Origin: Peribacillus muralis | GTDB lineage: Bacteria; Bacillota; Bacilli; Bacillales; DSM-1321 | Direction: 5' to 3' | Assembly: GCF_001645685.2 (NCBI RefSeq) | Contig: NZ_CP017080.1 | Span: 2,470,001-2,534,000 of the forward strand | DNA: 64,000 bases | In this document: piece by piece, positions 9,813 to 18,289 of the stretch | How positions within the stretch are numbered: the first letter of the stretch is position 1 | Layout: the number at the start of each line of letters is the position of its first letter | Made by a program: the position numbers and the translations under genes | The notes under the pieces: generated by a model | What the model saw: only the letters and a program-made list of their open reading frames with translations | What the model was told of the DNA's origin: nothing | The model's database searches: none

Positions 9813-9882
9813 ATCCTGCTCATCCATCAGCGATATGACATGTAACTCAAGTCATTTCTTCCGAAGGATGGGTGAGCAGGAT
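9813..9882. repeat. Long imperfect inverted repeat with nested stem
   Basis: A 16-base arm ATCCTGCTCATCCATC (9813-9828) pairs with 9867-9882, with a single G-T-type mismatch. A nested ATGAC/GTCAT pair (9835-9839 with 9851-9855) lies inside. It sits between the convergent ends of the glycosyltransferase and TauE genes but has no adjacent T tract, so it is not a standard terminator. Confidence 0.6.
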
Positions 9883-9909
9883 ACGTGGAAGTACCTATCA
9901 CTTCTATCG

Positions 9910-10809
9910 TTAGGACACACGCTGCCGTTGTTCTAATCGATCGAGTTTTTTTGCTGTGGACATCTTATTGAAGGTATGTAGGATTCCCAAAAACCACAAT
10001 ACCACAATGCCTGTATACATATACAAATGTGCTTCAACTGGCACCCACGTTGTTAAAAGCGTCCGTACGTTTATCAAGATAATGAAGCCTCCGACCAACA
10101 CGCCCATTAATTGAGCCGGAAGCATACGAACGAGCCAAGCTGCAATCGGTGCAGCAACCACCCCGCCCATGATTAACGCCCCGACCCAAAGCCAATTAAC
10201 AGCCTCCCAGCCTAACGAAATGATAAAACCTAGGCTTCCAAAGAAAGCGATGGCAAATTCACTTGTATCGACCGTTCCGACTGCTTTTCTTGCAGTCATC
10301 CCTTTTTTGGATAACAAAACGGGTGTTGCAATCGGTCCCCATCCACCGCCTCCTGTAGCATCACAAAATCCAGCAAAGAGCCCTAGCGGAATGGATTGCT
10401 TAACGGTCAATGGCTTTACGGTGTCATGTTCCTTAGACGGTTTGAAAATAAATAAAAAACGAAACAGAACGTATATCCCAAGCCCAAATAAAAATACGGC
10501 AATATACGGTTTCGCTAATTCGGCAGGCAGGTTGCTCAGGAAGCAGGCACCTACAAAGGCACCGATCGAGCCGGGAATGATCAAGCGGTAGACCATATGT
10601 TTATCCACATTCCCAAATTTGATATGAGATGCTCCTGACACAGCAGTCGTTACCACCTCCGATAAATGAACGGAAGCCGATGCCACTGCCGGTGCAATTC
10701 CAAATGTCAACAATAGGGAAGTTGAACTCACTCCATACCCCATGCCAAGTGAACCATCGATTAATTGAGCTAGTAAGCCGATAAAGGCTAAAACGATTAA
10801 CTTTTTCAT
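9910..10809 (-). CDS. TauE/SafE-family permease (sulfur-compound transporter)
   Basis: A multi-pass membrane protein of about 299 residues of the TauE/SafE family, whose members move sulfite, sulfoacetate or similar anions. It has the family opening LIDGSLGMGYGVSSTSLLL and the internal repeat GLFAGFCDATGGGGWGP. I start at the ATG at 10809, preceded by AAGGTGAAGG. A longer frame would run back through a terminator hairpin. It follows the sulfate assimilation and siroheme genes, which supports a sulfite or sulfate transport role, but the terminator in between leaves co-transcription open. Confidence 0.85.
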   Translation of the reverse strand: MKKLIVLAFIGLLAQLIDGSLGMGYGVSSTSLLLTFGIAPAVASASVHLSEVVTTAVSGASHIKFGNVDKHMVYRLIIPGSIGAFVGACFLSNLPAELAKPYIAVFLFGLGIYVLFRFLFIFKPSKEHDTVKPLTVKQSIPLGLFAGFCDATGGGGWGPIATPVLLSKKGMTARKAVGTVDTSEFAIAFFGSLGFIISLGWEAVNWLWVGALIMGGVVAAPIAAWLVRMLPAQLMGVLVGGFIILINVRTLLTTWVPVEAHLYMYTGIVVLWFLGILHTFNKMSTAKKLDRLEQRQRVS

Positions 10810-10884
10810 GACCTTCACCTTCTTTATACGAAAATAAACACTGGATAACATAGAACCGCTAGACTGTCGTTGGGCTGATTCCGG

Positions 10885-10932
10885 ACAAAAAGGCACCTGA
10901 CCAACAAGGCGTTTCTTGTGGTTAGGTGCCTT
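10885..10932 (-). terminator. Terminator between sirC and the TauE/SafE gene
   Basis: Arms 10891-10908 and 10915-10932 form an 18-bp stem with few mismatches and a 6-base loop, followed on the minus strand by TTTTTG. It lies 33 bases after the sirC stop and about 80 bases before the permease start, so it probably ends the S-box operon, or attenuates read-through into the permease. Confidence 0.8.
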
Positions 10933-10964
10933 CAGTTTTTCTGATCGGCCCGTTGATTCATTTT

Positions 10965-11579
10965 TCATTCAGCTTCTACTGGCAATAGCCTAGCCAAAAA
11001 ACGATATCTTTCCTTTGTCGAATGCTTATACACATCGGCAATCGAATCTTTCAAAAGCTTGGACTTTTCCTCATGTGTTAACGGACTTTTCTTTATGATC
11101 TTCCTTGCTTCAAAAAGGAATTCCAAATATTCCTCATATGATTCATCATAAACTTCTCCTAAATCATTCCTGATTTTTTTCGCAAGTGCCGGGCTTGCTC
11201 CATTAGTCGATACACTTATCGCTAGCATGCCTCTGTTCAATGTAGCTGGTAAATGAAAATTTCCAAGTTCATGATTGCTGATTACGTTCACCAATTGACT
11301 ATGTGAGGCAGTCCTATACACCCGTTCATTCACTTCTTCAGAATTTGTTGCAACGATGATTAAAAATGCCTCTCGATAGTCAGCCTCTTCCACTTCTTTT
11401 AATGAAACATGTATCTTCCCTTCCTTTTTCAGCTGCTGGAACCCTTGGCATATCTCAGGACTCACGACTGTCACTTCTGCTCCAGCTTCCAATAAGGGAC
11501 GAGCTTTAAAGTAACCAATTTGACCACCGCCGATGATGATACACTTTCTATTTTCGATATTAAGCGTAATTGGATACAT
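10965..11579 (-). CDS. sirC: Precorrin-2 dehydrogenase (siroheme synthesis)
   Basis: This enzyme oxidises precorrin-2 to sirohydrochlorin with NAD. The Rossmann motif CIIIGGGQIGYFKA lies near the N terminus, followed by VVSPEI and the central segment LPATLNRGMLAISVSTNGASPALAKKIR typical of the CysG N-terminal/Met8p family. The ATG at 11579 has GGGGAGGAAGC upstream and is preferred over an ATG five codons earlier. It overlaps the end of sirB by 20 bases. Related to B. subtilis YlnF. Confidence 0.92.
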   Translation of the reverse strand: MYPITLNIENRKCIIIGGGQIGYFKARPLLEAGAEVTVVSPEICQGFQQLKKEGKIHVSLKEVEEADYREAFLIIVATNSEEVNERVYRTASHSQLVNVISNHELGNFHLPATLNRGMLAISVSTNGASPALAKKIRNDLGEVYDESYEEYLEFLFEARKIIKKSPLTHEEKSKLLKDSIADVYKHSTKERYRFLARLLPVEAE

Positions 11580-12321
11580 AAGCTTCCTCCCCATTCAATT
11601 CATGTATACGTTCTTTCAATACCCGTTCGATTTTCGGATGGTACCCTAGATAGTTACAGAGGATGATTTTTCGTCCGTTTGAATCCCCGACTTTTTGTAA
11701 ACCGTTTTGGATTGATTGCATCAATATTCCCGTAAACAACAGGTAAGGAATGATGAAAACTTTGTTCGCTTGAGATTCGTCAGCCATCTCCAAAGCTTCG
11801 ACATAACTTGGTTTGGCAGCAGTCAGATAGCATTCTTGCACTTGGCTTTTTGGTAACCTGTTTCGAAGCAAATCAGCTAGCTGGCCTAAATCCCGTTTAA
11901 CATCCGGATCACTGCTTCCTCTTCCAACCAACAAAATTAAAGAATCCTCGGTAACCTTTTCATTCGTTTCTTCCAATCGTTCCATTAAAATATCGACCAT
12001 TTCATCACTTACACCAATTGGCCTGCCATATTTCAAGGTTACGGCTGGATATTGCCGTTTCATTTTGTCCAATATGATCGGGATATCATGTTTCGCGTGC
12101 GCCGCAGTCAGCAATAAGAGCGGAATGGCAACGATACTCGTCGCACCTTGCCGTATGCATCGTTCGTAGGCTTCTTCAATCGACGGTGCTTCCAATTCCA
12201 AAAAACAATATTCCTGAATTTCATTTGATTGAGATTTCATGCAAACTTTTATAAAATCAATGGCCTGGGCTGAAGCTTCTTTAACGCGACTACCATGACA
12301 TATGTATAAGATGGCCTCCAT
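11560..12321 (-). CDS. sirB: Sirohydrochlorin ferrochelatase SirB (CbiX family)
   Basis: Inserts ferrous iron into sirohydrochlorin to make siroheme. The 253-residue protein shows the two-domain CbiX arrangement: the first domain opens with YICHGSRVKEA, carrying the conserved metal-binding His, and the second with LLVGRGSSDPDVKRDL, where the equivalent His is replaced. The ATG at 12321 overlaps the sumT stop (TGATG). It is the middle of three siroheme genes. Related to B. subtilis YlnE. Confidence 0.92.
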   Translation of the reverse strand: MEAILYICHGSRVKEASAQAIDFIKVCMKSQSNEIQEYCFLELEAPSIEEAYERCIRQGATSIVAIPLLLLTAAHAKHDIPIILDKMKRQYPAVTLKYGRPIGVSDEMVDILMERLEETNEKVTEDSLILLVGRGSSDPDVKRDLGQLADLLRNRLPKSQVQECYLTAAKPSYVEALEMADESQANKVFIIPYLLFTGILMQSIQNGLQKVGDSNGRKIILCNYLGYHPKIERVLKERIHELNGEEAYVSNYA

Positions 12322-13097
12322 CAATAGGCCTCATTCGCCAGCATATTTTCCGTTTGCTTTGTTTCAAACCACTTGATTTTTTCGCGTAAATTGACGACAT
12401 CGCCCACTACGATCATACATGGATTGGAAACTTGTTCAGTGTGAGCCGTTTCCACCACTTTAGACAATGTACTGACAAAGGTCCTTTGATTCAATAGAGT
12501 TCCCCAATGAACAAGAGCTACTGGAGTGTCTGGACTCTTCCCATGCTCCAGTAGCTTCCCTTGAATATATGGCAGGTTTTTCACTCCCATGTATATCGCT
12601 AAAGTATCAATGCCTTTCGCTAGGGATTCCCACTTGATATCATCCTCCTCATCCTTTTTGCGATGACCGGTAACGATCGCAAATGTCGAAGCATGATCTC
12701 GATGCGTAACGGGAATGCCTGCATAGGCTGTCGCCGCTATCCCAGCCGTAATACCGGGAACAATTTCAAAGCTCACACCACTTTTGGCAAGGGCTTCTGC
12801 TTCTTCTCCGCCCCTTCCAAAGACAAAAGGATCGCCGCCTTTCAAGCGGGTGACGACTTTTCCTTTTTTTGCATATTTAACCAAAAACCGATTGATCGTT
12901 TCTTGCTGCAATAAATGATAGTCCGGCAGCTTTCCGCAATTGATCAATTCCACCCCGGGTTTTGCATGATTCAACAGCTCTTTATTGACAAGTCGATCAT
13001 ATAAAATGACATCAGCTTCCTGGATGCATTTCAATCCTTTTACCGTTATTAAATCTGGATCTCCGGGACCGGCTCCTACTAGATATACTTTCCCCAT
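12321..13097 (-). CDS. sumT: Uroporphyrinogen-III C-methyltransferase
   Basis: SUMT uses two S-adenosylmethionine molecules to convert uroporphyrinogen III to precorrin-2, the entry to siroheme. The protein has the family N-terminal motif VGAGPGDPDLITVKG, the VTRLKGGDPFVFGRGGEEAE signature and GITAGIAATAYAGIPVTHR. I start at the ATG at 13097, immediately before the family motif; a longer frame would run through the preceding gene. About 258 residues, normal for a stand-alone SUMT (YlnD-like). Confidence 0.93.
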   Translation of the reverse strand: MGKVYLVGAGPGDPDLITVKGLKCIQEADVILYDRLVNKELLNHAKPGVELINCGKLPDYHLLQQETINRFLVKYAKKGKVVTRLKGGDPFVFGRGGEEAEALAKSGVSFEIVPGITAGIAATAYAGIPVTHRDHASTFAIVTGHRKKDEEDDIKWESLAKGIDTLAIYMGVKNLPYIQGKLLEHGKSPDTPVALVHWGTLLNQRTFVSTLSKVVETAHTEQVSNPCMIVVGDVVNLREKIKWFETKQTENMLANEAY

Positions 13098-13116
13098 TTT
13101 TGCTACCTGCCTTCCC

Positions 13117-13332
13117 TTAGAGAATCGTTTCGAACTGTGATAACACGAAACCAGCTCCATTTTTGAGTTTCTTTTTTTCATATAATGAGATATCATCCAC
13201 GTCCGGCATTTTCAGAAAATGCTTTTCCAGCTCTACATCAACAAGCTGAAAAGCTTTTTCATCAGAATCGGCAACAATGACGACATGGATTGGGTCATCA
13301 TCGATTGTGACTTCAAAACGGTATAGATTCAT
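13117..13332 (-). CDS. DUF3906-family protein of unknown function
   Basis: A 71-residue soluble protein beginning MNLYRFEVTIDDDPIHVV, with a compact alpha/beta pattern and no catalytic motif that I can name. I recognise it as the small DUF3906 protein found in Bacillus sulfite-reduction loci. The ATG at 13332 follows GGGAGATG. It sits between sulfite reductase (19 bases away) and sumT (19 bases away), so it is surely in the operon. A role in sulfite reductase or siroheme handling is inferred only from position. Confidence 0.75.
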   Translation of the reverse strand: MNLYRFEVTIDDDPIHVVIVADSDEKAFQLVDVELEKHFLKMPDVDDISLYEKKKLKNGAGFVLSQFETIL

Positions 13333-13351
13333 AGAGTGCTTACATCTCCCA

Positions 13352-14977
13352 TTAAATGGCCACTTCTGCCAAAATATCGTCAAGCTTGGTTTGCAACTCC
13401 ACTTTTCCTACCCTTTCCACAAACTCGAGGAAGGTTTCTGCTGCAAGCTTCGCCTGCTTGAAAAATAGAATGAGCTCTTTCAACACATGGTAAAGTTGTT
13501 CAGCTTCCACTTTCCCTTTAAGCTTTTCATTGAACTTCCCGCCTTCATTCAATGTACCGCCTACGTAAATTTCAAAAGCTTCGACCATTTTTTTATCCTG
13601 GTTTTTCATCTTTATGCCCTGGAGCCCTATTTCGGCAATCGCCCGTTGACCACAGTTATTGGGACAGCCTACCATATGCATCCTAACCGGTACATCAAGA
13701 ACCAGTTCCCTATCCAGCCTTTCAGAAATGGCTCTCATCCTGTTTTTGGTTTCCACGAGAGCCAGGTTGCAATATTCAATGCCAGTACAAGAAACGGAAT
13801 AACCTATGAATTTTTTCGGCTGGTACGGAAACCTTTCAAAGATGGATTCCTGCTTCAATTCCTCAAGTTTGGCTTCCGGAACATTTGGAAGGATTAGATT
13901 CTGTGAGTTACAGTAACGGATCTCACCATTCCCATAATTCTTTGCCAGCTCGGCAAACTCGATCACTTCTTCCGGAGTTAGGCGTCCAACTGGAATGTTG
14001 ACACCTACGTAATGGAGTCCTGGTTGTTTTTGTTGATGGACCCCGTAAAAATAACCAGCATTCCAGCCCCGCACTGCACTTTTTCCCTTTTCGGGAAGCG
14101 GTCCCGTGTATTCCAGCAGTTTTTCCAGAAATTGTTCAGGACCCCAATCAGCGACAAGGAATTTCAAACGTGAGCGGTGACGTTTTTCACGGTAGCCAAA
14201 ATCACGGAATATCGTCGTGATTGCCGCTGCAACCTCAACGGTCCTTTCAGGTAAAATAAACAAATCAAGCTCCTCAGCGAGCATCGGGACGGAGGATAAT
14301 CCTCCACCTACTTTTACATGAAAGCCAGCCTCTGTTTTGCCATCTATTTCCTTGGTTGCAGGATTGAACGATACGCAATTGATTTCAGCATTCGAAGCAT
14401 TGTGAATATTCGAACTTATTGACATCTTATATTTCCTTGGAAGGTTAGAATAATCTTCATTGAAGCGGAAATATTCAAACGCAGCATAAAGGACTTCACG
14501 TGTATCAAAAAGTTCATCACGGTCAATCCCCGCCAGCGCATTCCCGATGATATTTCGGGTAATGTCACCACAAGCACCGGCGGTAGTCAATCCAACCCGA
14601 TCTAAGCGGGCCAAAATATCCGGGATTTGCTCTATCGTCAGCCAATGAAATTGGATTGCTTGACGAGTGGTGATATCATATACTCCGCGGCCGTAATCTT
14701 TAGCGATGTTCGCTAGTGCGATTTGTTGATCATAAGTCACGATACCACCGGGTATGACGACACGCATCATCCAGTAACCCGCTTCTTTGGGACGTTGCAA
14801 GTAAAGGCCGGCCCATTTGAACATATCCCATTCCTCTTTAGGAATCGATTCAAATCCATTAGCAGCATAATGGGCAATATCGTCAAAAATGGCGAGCCCG
14901 TCTTTTTCCAATTTCCTTATTTCGGTTTTATTTTTAGCGATCAAAGGATTCTCCGACCAAAGTTTCTCGTATACCAT
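13352..14977 (-). CDS. Siroheme-dependent nitrite/sulfite reductase
   Basis: Single-subunit siroheme [4Fe-4S] reductase of 541 residues. The four cluster ligands are seen as CTGIEYC (C-x5-C) and CPNNC (C-x3-C) in the C-terminal half. The ferrite-like repeats contain YDITTRQAIQFHWL and GLHYVGVNIPVGRLT. The ATG at 14977 follows a near-perfect AAGGAGG. Its place in a sulfate operon with siroheme genes indicates sulfite as substrate. The CysJ flavoprotein partner is not present, so electrons may come from ferredoxin. Confidence 0.92.
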   Translation of the reverse strand: MVYEKLWSENPLIAKNKTEIRKLEKDGLAIFDDIAHYAANGFESIPKEEWDMFKWAGLYLQRPKEAGYWMMRVVIPGGIVTYDQQIALANIAKDYGRGVYDITTRQAIQFHWLTIEQIPDILARLDRVGLTTAGACGDITRNIIGNALAGIDRDELFDTREVLYAAFEYFRFNEDYSNLPRKYKMSISSNIHNASNAEINCVSFNPATKEIDGKTEAGFHVKVGGGLSSVPMLAEELDLFILPERTVEVAAAITTIFRDFGYREKRHRSRLKFLVADWGPEQFLEKLLEYTGPLPEKGKSAVRGWNAGYFYGVHQQKQPGLHYVGVNIPVGRLTPEEVIEFAELAKNYGNGEIRYCNSQNLILPNVPEAKLEELKQESIFERFPYQPKKFIGYSVSCTGIEYCNLALVETKNRMRAISERLDRELVLDVPVRMHMVGCPNNCGQRAIAEIGLQGIKMKNQDKKMVEAFEIYVGGTLNEGGKFNEKLKGKVEAEQLYHVLKELILFFKQAKLAAETFLEFVERVGKVELQTKLDDILAEVAI

Positions 14978-14994
14978 TGATTTTTCCTCCTTGA

Positions 14995-15594
14995 TCAAAT
15001 CGCTCTCTTTGCTGTCAAAAAGCTGATTACTTGTTCGACGCACTCTTCTACACTGTACCGGTTGGACTCTAGAATGATTTCCGGCTGTTCAGGCTCTTCG
15101 TATGGAGAGTCGATACCCGTAAAGTCTTTGATGATTCCTTTACGTGCCTTGTCGTAGAGACCTTTAGGGTCGCGGACCTCGCACTCCTCGATGGGGCACT
15201 TTATGTATACTTCAATGAACTCCCCTTCTGCAAGCAAATCCCGCACAATCTTGCGGTCTGCGCGGAAGGGTGATATGAAGGCGGTCAATACGAACTGCCC
15301 GCTATCGACAAAAAGCTTGGAAACTTCGCCTATTCGCCTAATATTCTCCGTTCGATCTTCTTCTGAAAATCCTAAATCTTTATTTAATCCATGGCGGATA
15401 TTGTCCCCATCCAACACATAACTGCGTATATTCCGGTTATACAGCTCTTTGGCAACTGCATTTGCAATCGTTGATTTCCCTGATCCCGACAGGCCCGTAA
15501 ACCATAGGACCGTGCTCTCATGTCCGTTCTGCTTCCGGCGCAGTTCCTTGGTCAATGACGATTCATGCCATGTTACATTTGTGTTTTTACTCAT
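14995..15594 (-). CDS. cysC: Adenylyl-sulfate kinase CysC
   Basis: Phosphorylates APS to PAPS using ATP. P-loop GLSGSGKST near residue 35, [16 protein letters not shown], and the APS-binding region FISPFRADR are all present in a 199-residue protein of normal length. The ATG at 15594 follows GGGGGAG and is preferred over an ATG ten codons upstream. It is 41 bases after sat and 17 before the sulfite reductase. Confidence 0.95.
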   Translation of the reverse strand: MSKNTNVTWHESSLTKELRRKQNGHESTVLWFTGLSGSGKSTIANAVAKELYNRNIRSYVLDGDNIRHGLNKDLGFSEEDRTENIRRIGEVSKLFVDSGQFVLTAFISPFRADRKIVRDLLAEGEFIEVYIKCPIEECEVRDPKGLYDKARKGIIKDFTGIDSPYEEPEQPEIILESNRYSVEECVEQVISFLTAKRAI

Positions 15595-15635
15595 TATGCT
15601 CCCCCTCTTACTGCACTTCTTCATATTTTTACCAA

Positions 15636-16784
15636 TCAGTTAAAAACTTCATTCTTTTTTAGCCCTTCGATCAACACCTCAATGACTTCTTTACGGCTAA
15701 ATGTAGCTGGAGGAATTTCACCATTTCGCAGCATTTCCCTTACCTTCGTTCCGGAAAGGATTACATGATCCTCCTTGTCATGCGGACAAGTTTTGGCTGA
15801 TGCCATATTACCGCAAGCTTTGCAATAAAAACTATGTTCGAAAAATAACAGGGTAATCCCTAGCTCATCCGCATTAAAATTCCCGAAGATTTTTTGCGCA
15901 TCATAAGTGCCATAATAATCGCCAACCCCAGCATGATCACGGCCGACAATAAAATGGGTACAGCCATAGTTTTTACGTACCATCGCATGGAAAATGGCTT
16001 CCCTCGGTCCTGCATATCGCATCGCGGCAGGGAAAACGGCAAGGGAGACCCGATTCTCGGGATAATATTTTTCAAGAAGCACCTTATAGCTCTCCATTCG
16101 AACATCAGCCGGAATGTCATCAGATTTAGTGGCACCTACAAGCGGATTCAAGAATAGACCGTCGACGATTTCCAAAGCTGTCTTTTGGATATATTCATGG
16201 GCACGGTGGACTGGGTTCCTGGTCTGGAATCCGACAACCGTTTTCCACCCCTTCGCTGCAAAAGCTTCCCTCGTCTCGACAGGATCCAAATAATGAGCAT
16301 GAAATAGGGAACGTTCAATCCTTTTGACCAATTTTATTTCACCGCCGGCATATACATTTCCACGTTCATATAAATTTTTCACCCCTGGATGCTTCTCGTC
16401 ATCCGTCTGATAAACCAACGTCGCTTCCAATGTTTTATCTGGAGTGAAGATATCGGAAACAGTAAGGACGCCGTATGTTTCCCCCTCATGCGTAAGCTTT
16501 ACTTCCTCTCCGATAGTAAGGGTCTTTGCTGACGATTCCGATAATGGCAGTGTAATCGGTATGCTCCAAACATGGCCGCTGCTCAGTCTCATAGTTTTGA
16601 CAACAGCCTCGTAGTCTCTTTTTGTGAAAAAGCCTTTTATCGGGCTATATGCGCCCGTCCCTATCAACTCAAGGTCACTTAAGGCAATCGCATCAATTTC
16701 GACTGAATTTTTTATTTTACCAGTATCATATGTTGGTTCCCAAAGATCGATTAAAGTTCCTCCGTGAGGCAGACTGTTTGTCAT
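15636..16784 (-). CDS. sat: Sulfate adenylyltransferase (ATP sulfurylase)
   Basis: Forms APS from sulfate and ATP. The 382-residue homo-oligomer type shows [12 protein letters not shown] (the nucleotide-binding QxRN-HxxH motif), [12 protein letters not shown], and a C-terminal Cys cluster [17 protein letters not shown], which probably binds zinc as in thermophilic and bacillar enzymes. AGGGGG precedes the ATG. Second enzyme gene of the S-box operon, 29 bases from cysH. Confidence 0.96.
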   Translation of the reverse strand: MTNSLPHGGTLIDLWEPTYDTGKIKNSVEIDAIALSDLELIGTGAYSPIKGFFTKRDYEAVVKTMRLSSGHVWSIPITLPLSESSAKTLTIGEEVKLTHEGETYGVLTVSDIFTPDKTLEATLVYQTDDEKHPGVKNLYERGNVYAGGEIKLVKRIERSLFHAHYLDPVETREAFAAKGWKTVVGFQTRNPVHRAHEYIQKTALEIVDGLFLNPLVGATKSDDIPADVRMESYKVLLEKYYPENRVSLAVFPAAMRYAGPREAIFHAMVRKNYGCTHFIVGRDHAGVGDYYGTYDAQKIFGNFNADELGITLLFFEHSFYCKACGNMASAKTCPHDKEDHVILSGTKVREMLRNGEIPPATFSRKEVIEVLIEGLKKNEVFN

Positions 16785-16813
16785 GCTAATTTCCCCCTAT
16801 GTTTTCTATTTAT

Positions 16814-17530
16814 TTAGGATAAATGCAAGCCGCATTCCGTTTTTTGAGCGCCTTGCCAGCGTCCTGAGCGTAAATCATCCGCATTAATGGCAGCTGAAGT
16901 GCAGGTCTTACAGCCAATACTCGGATAACCGTTATCATGCAGGATATTATATGGCAGTCCATTTTTATGTGCATACCGCCAAACGTCCTTCCATGTCCAA
17001 TGGATTAGCGGACAAATCTTAATTGATTGGAACTTATTATCTCTATTGATGTACTCGGTTGCGGCCCTTGTTTCGGATTGCTCGCGTCTCAGCCCAGACA
17101 GCCAAGCCGTTGCCGTCGAAAGCACCTCAGTAAGTGGAGTGATTTTACGGATATGACAACACTTATTAGAGTCACTTAGCCATAATTCGTCTCCATATTC
17201 CGAAGCTTGTTCCTCCAGCGTCAAAGCAGGTTTCTTCATCTCTATTGAAAGGTCCGGATATTTTTTTTTCACTTGATCGATCAATTGATACGTTTCCTCA
17301 AAATGGACATCCGTATCGAGGAAAACGATTTTGGCCGCAGGGTTCACCTTTGCCAGTAAATCCGTAAGCACGATGCCTTCTATCCCAAAGCTACACGCAT
17401 ATATGAGCTTATTCCCGTATTCTTCATTAGCCCATTTCAGTACCTCCAAAGCCCCTTTTGTCTCACTATCTTCAGGAAAGACCGGTAAAGAATCACAATT
17501 GAAATTTTCGTATTTAATTAATGCAACCAA
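16814..17530 (-). CDS. cysH: Adenylyl-sulfate/PAPS reductase CysH
   Basis: Reduces activated sulfate to sulfite with thioredoxin. The motifs are YACSFGIEG near residue 45, the paired cysteines SDSNKCCHIRK, GCKTCT, and the C-terminal ECGLH. The extra Cys pairs indicate a [4Fe-4S] cluster and therefore APS-type reductase activity. I take the TTG at 17530 as start: GAGGGGG lies eight bases upstream, and the 238-residue product matches B. subtilis CysH length. An in-frame GTG 66 bases earlier has no such site. Confidence 0.93.
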   Translation of the reverse strand: MVALIKYENFNCDSLPVFPEDSETKGALEVLKWANEEYGNKLIYACSFGIEGIVLTDLLAKVNPAAKIVFLDTDVHFEETYQLIDQVKKKYPDLSIEMKKPALTLEEQASEYGDELWLSDSNKCCHIRKITPLTEVLSTATAWLSGLRREQSETRAATEYINRDNKFQSIKICPLIHWTWKDVWRYAHKNGLPYNILHDNGYPSIGCKTCTSAAINADDLRSGRWQGAQKTECGLHLS

Positions 17531-17690
17531 CCTTATAGCCCCCTCTAAAACTTGCTTGCGTATCAATGGCTGGAGTAACAGGTGATCGGAACCCACTGTA
17601 TCTTTAATTCTAGGAAAAAGAGACGAATTTAACCAATATTCTCTTTATATTAGTTAAACACGCCTCTAGTTTTTCTAGTCAGCAGCTGTC

Positions 17691-17834
17691 TTATTTAATT
17701 CTAAGCTTTTCATTTCTTTCCATTTGAATGATTTTACCATCTTGGACAACAAGTGTGATGGATCCATACTTCATTGAATGAAGCATTTCTTGAAGTCTTT
17801 CAAATATTTCCTCAAGCTGATTCTCTTTATCCAA
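17691..17834 (-). CDS. yezD: YezD-like small protein (DUF2292)
   Basis: A 47-residue frame starting with TTG at 17834, preceded by a strong AAAGGAGG seven bases away. The protein has an acidic helical N terminus, then MKYGSITLVVQDGKIIQMER and EKLRIK, which I recognise as the DUF2292/YezD pattern (YGS, V-DG-I-Q-ER-EK-R). It is the first gene after the SAM riboswitch and before cysH. Function is unknown; position suggests a role in sulfur metabolism. It is below common length cutoffs and has a non-ATG start, so it is easily missed. Confidence 0.85.
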   Translation of the reverse strand: MDKENQLEEIFERLQEMLHSMKYGSITLVVQDGKIIQMERNEKLRIK

Positions 17835-17933
17835 AATAGTTCCTCCTTTAAGAAAATCGACCACTCATTTAATTTTCTTAAATTTATATAATTCCACTCA
17901 ACCTTACATTGTTATGGATTATTCAAAATTTTT

Positions 17934-18095
17934 ATAAAAAACAAAAATCTTTCCATAATGGAAAGATTTCAAGGTAAATAACCATTACCTTATCTTCCAA
18001 AATGGTGAACCATTTTGTTGGATGTAGCACCTTGCATACATCATGCAGGTTGCTGGACTTCAAAGGGCCAATTCCCTCCGTCGCTCTGGATAAGT
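17934..18095 (-). promoter_or_regulatory. SAM-I (S-box) riboswitch with terminator
   Basis: Read on the minus strand, the leader has CTTATC closing P1 (pairing with GATAAG at 17989-17994), then AGAGCGACGGAGGGA, TGGCCC, TGAAGTCCAGCAACC and AAGGTGCTA: the conserved blocks of the S-box in order. Downstream, the GATAAGGTAA arm can pair alternatively with TTACCTT as an antiterminator. A 12-bp terminator stem (17945-17956 with 17958-17969) is followed by TTTTTGTTTTTT. High SAM should terminate transcription before yezD and cysH. Confidence 0.95.
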
Positions 18096-18108
18096 TTTAT
18101 TATTTTAA

Positions 18109-18136
18109 ATATTACCATATATTCAATCCTTGTCAA
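18109..18136 (-). promoter_or_regulatory. Sigma-A promoter of the S-box operon
   Basis: TTGACA (18131-18136) and TAATAT (18109-18114) on the minus strand with a 16-base spacer. The predicted start of transcription is about 18100, just before P1 of the riboswitch. Confidence 0.8.
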
Positions 18137-18289
18137 TGGAGTTTTCTTATAAAACAACTTGGATTAATTAAATGGATGAATTGTAATTATTATACACGAT
18201 ATTCATTTTCTATTTTTTTGTCCATGTCCTACATGCTTGCATTTATGGATGATCTGCAATTGAATGAATTAGCTATGCAAGAAACGGAA

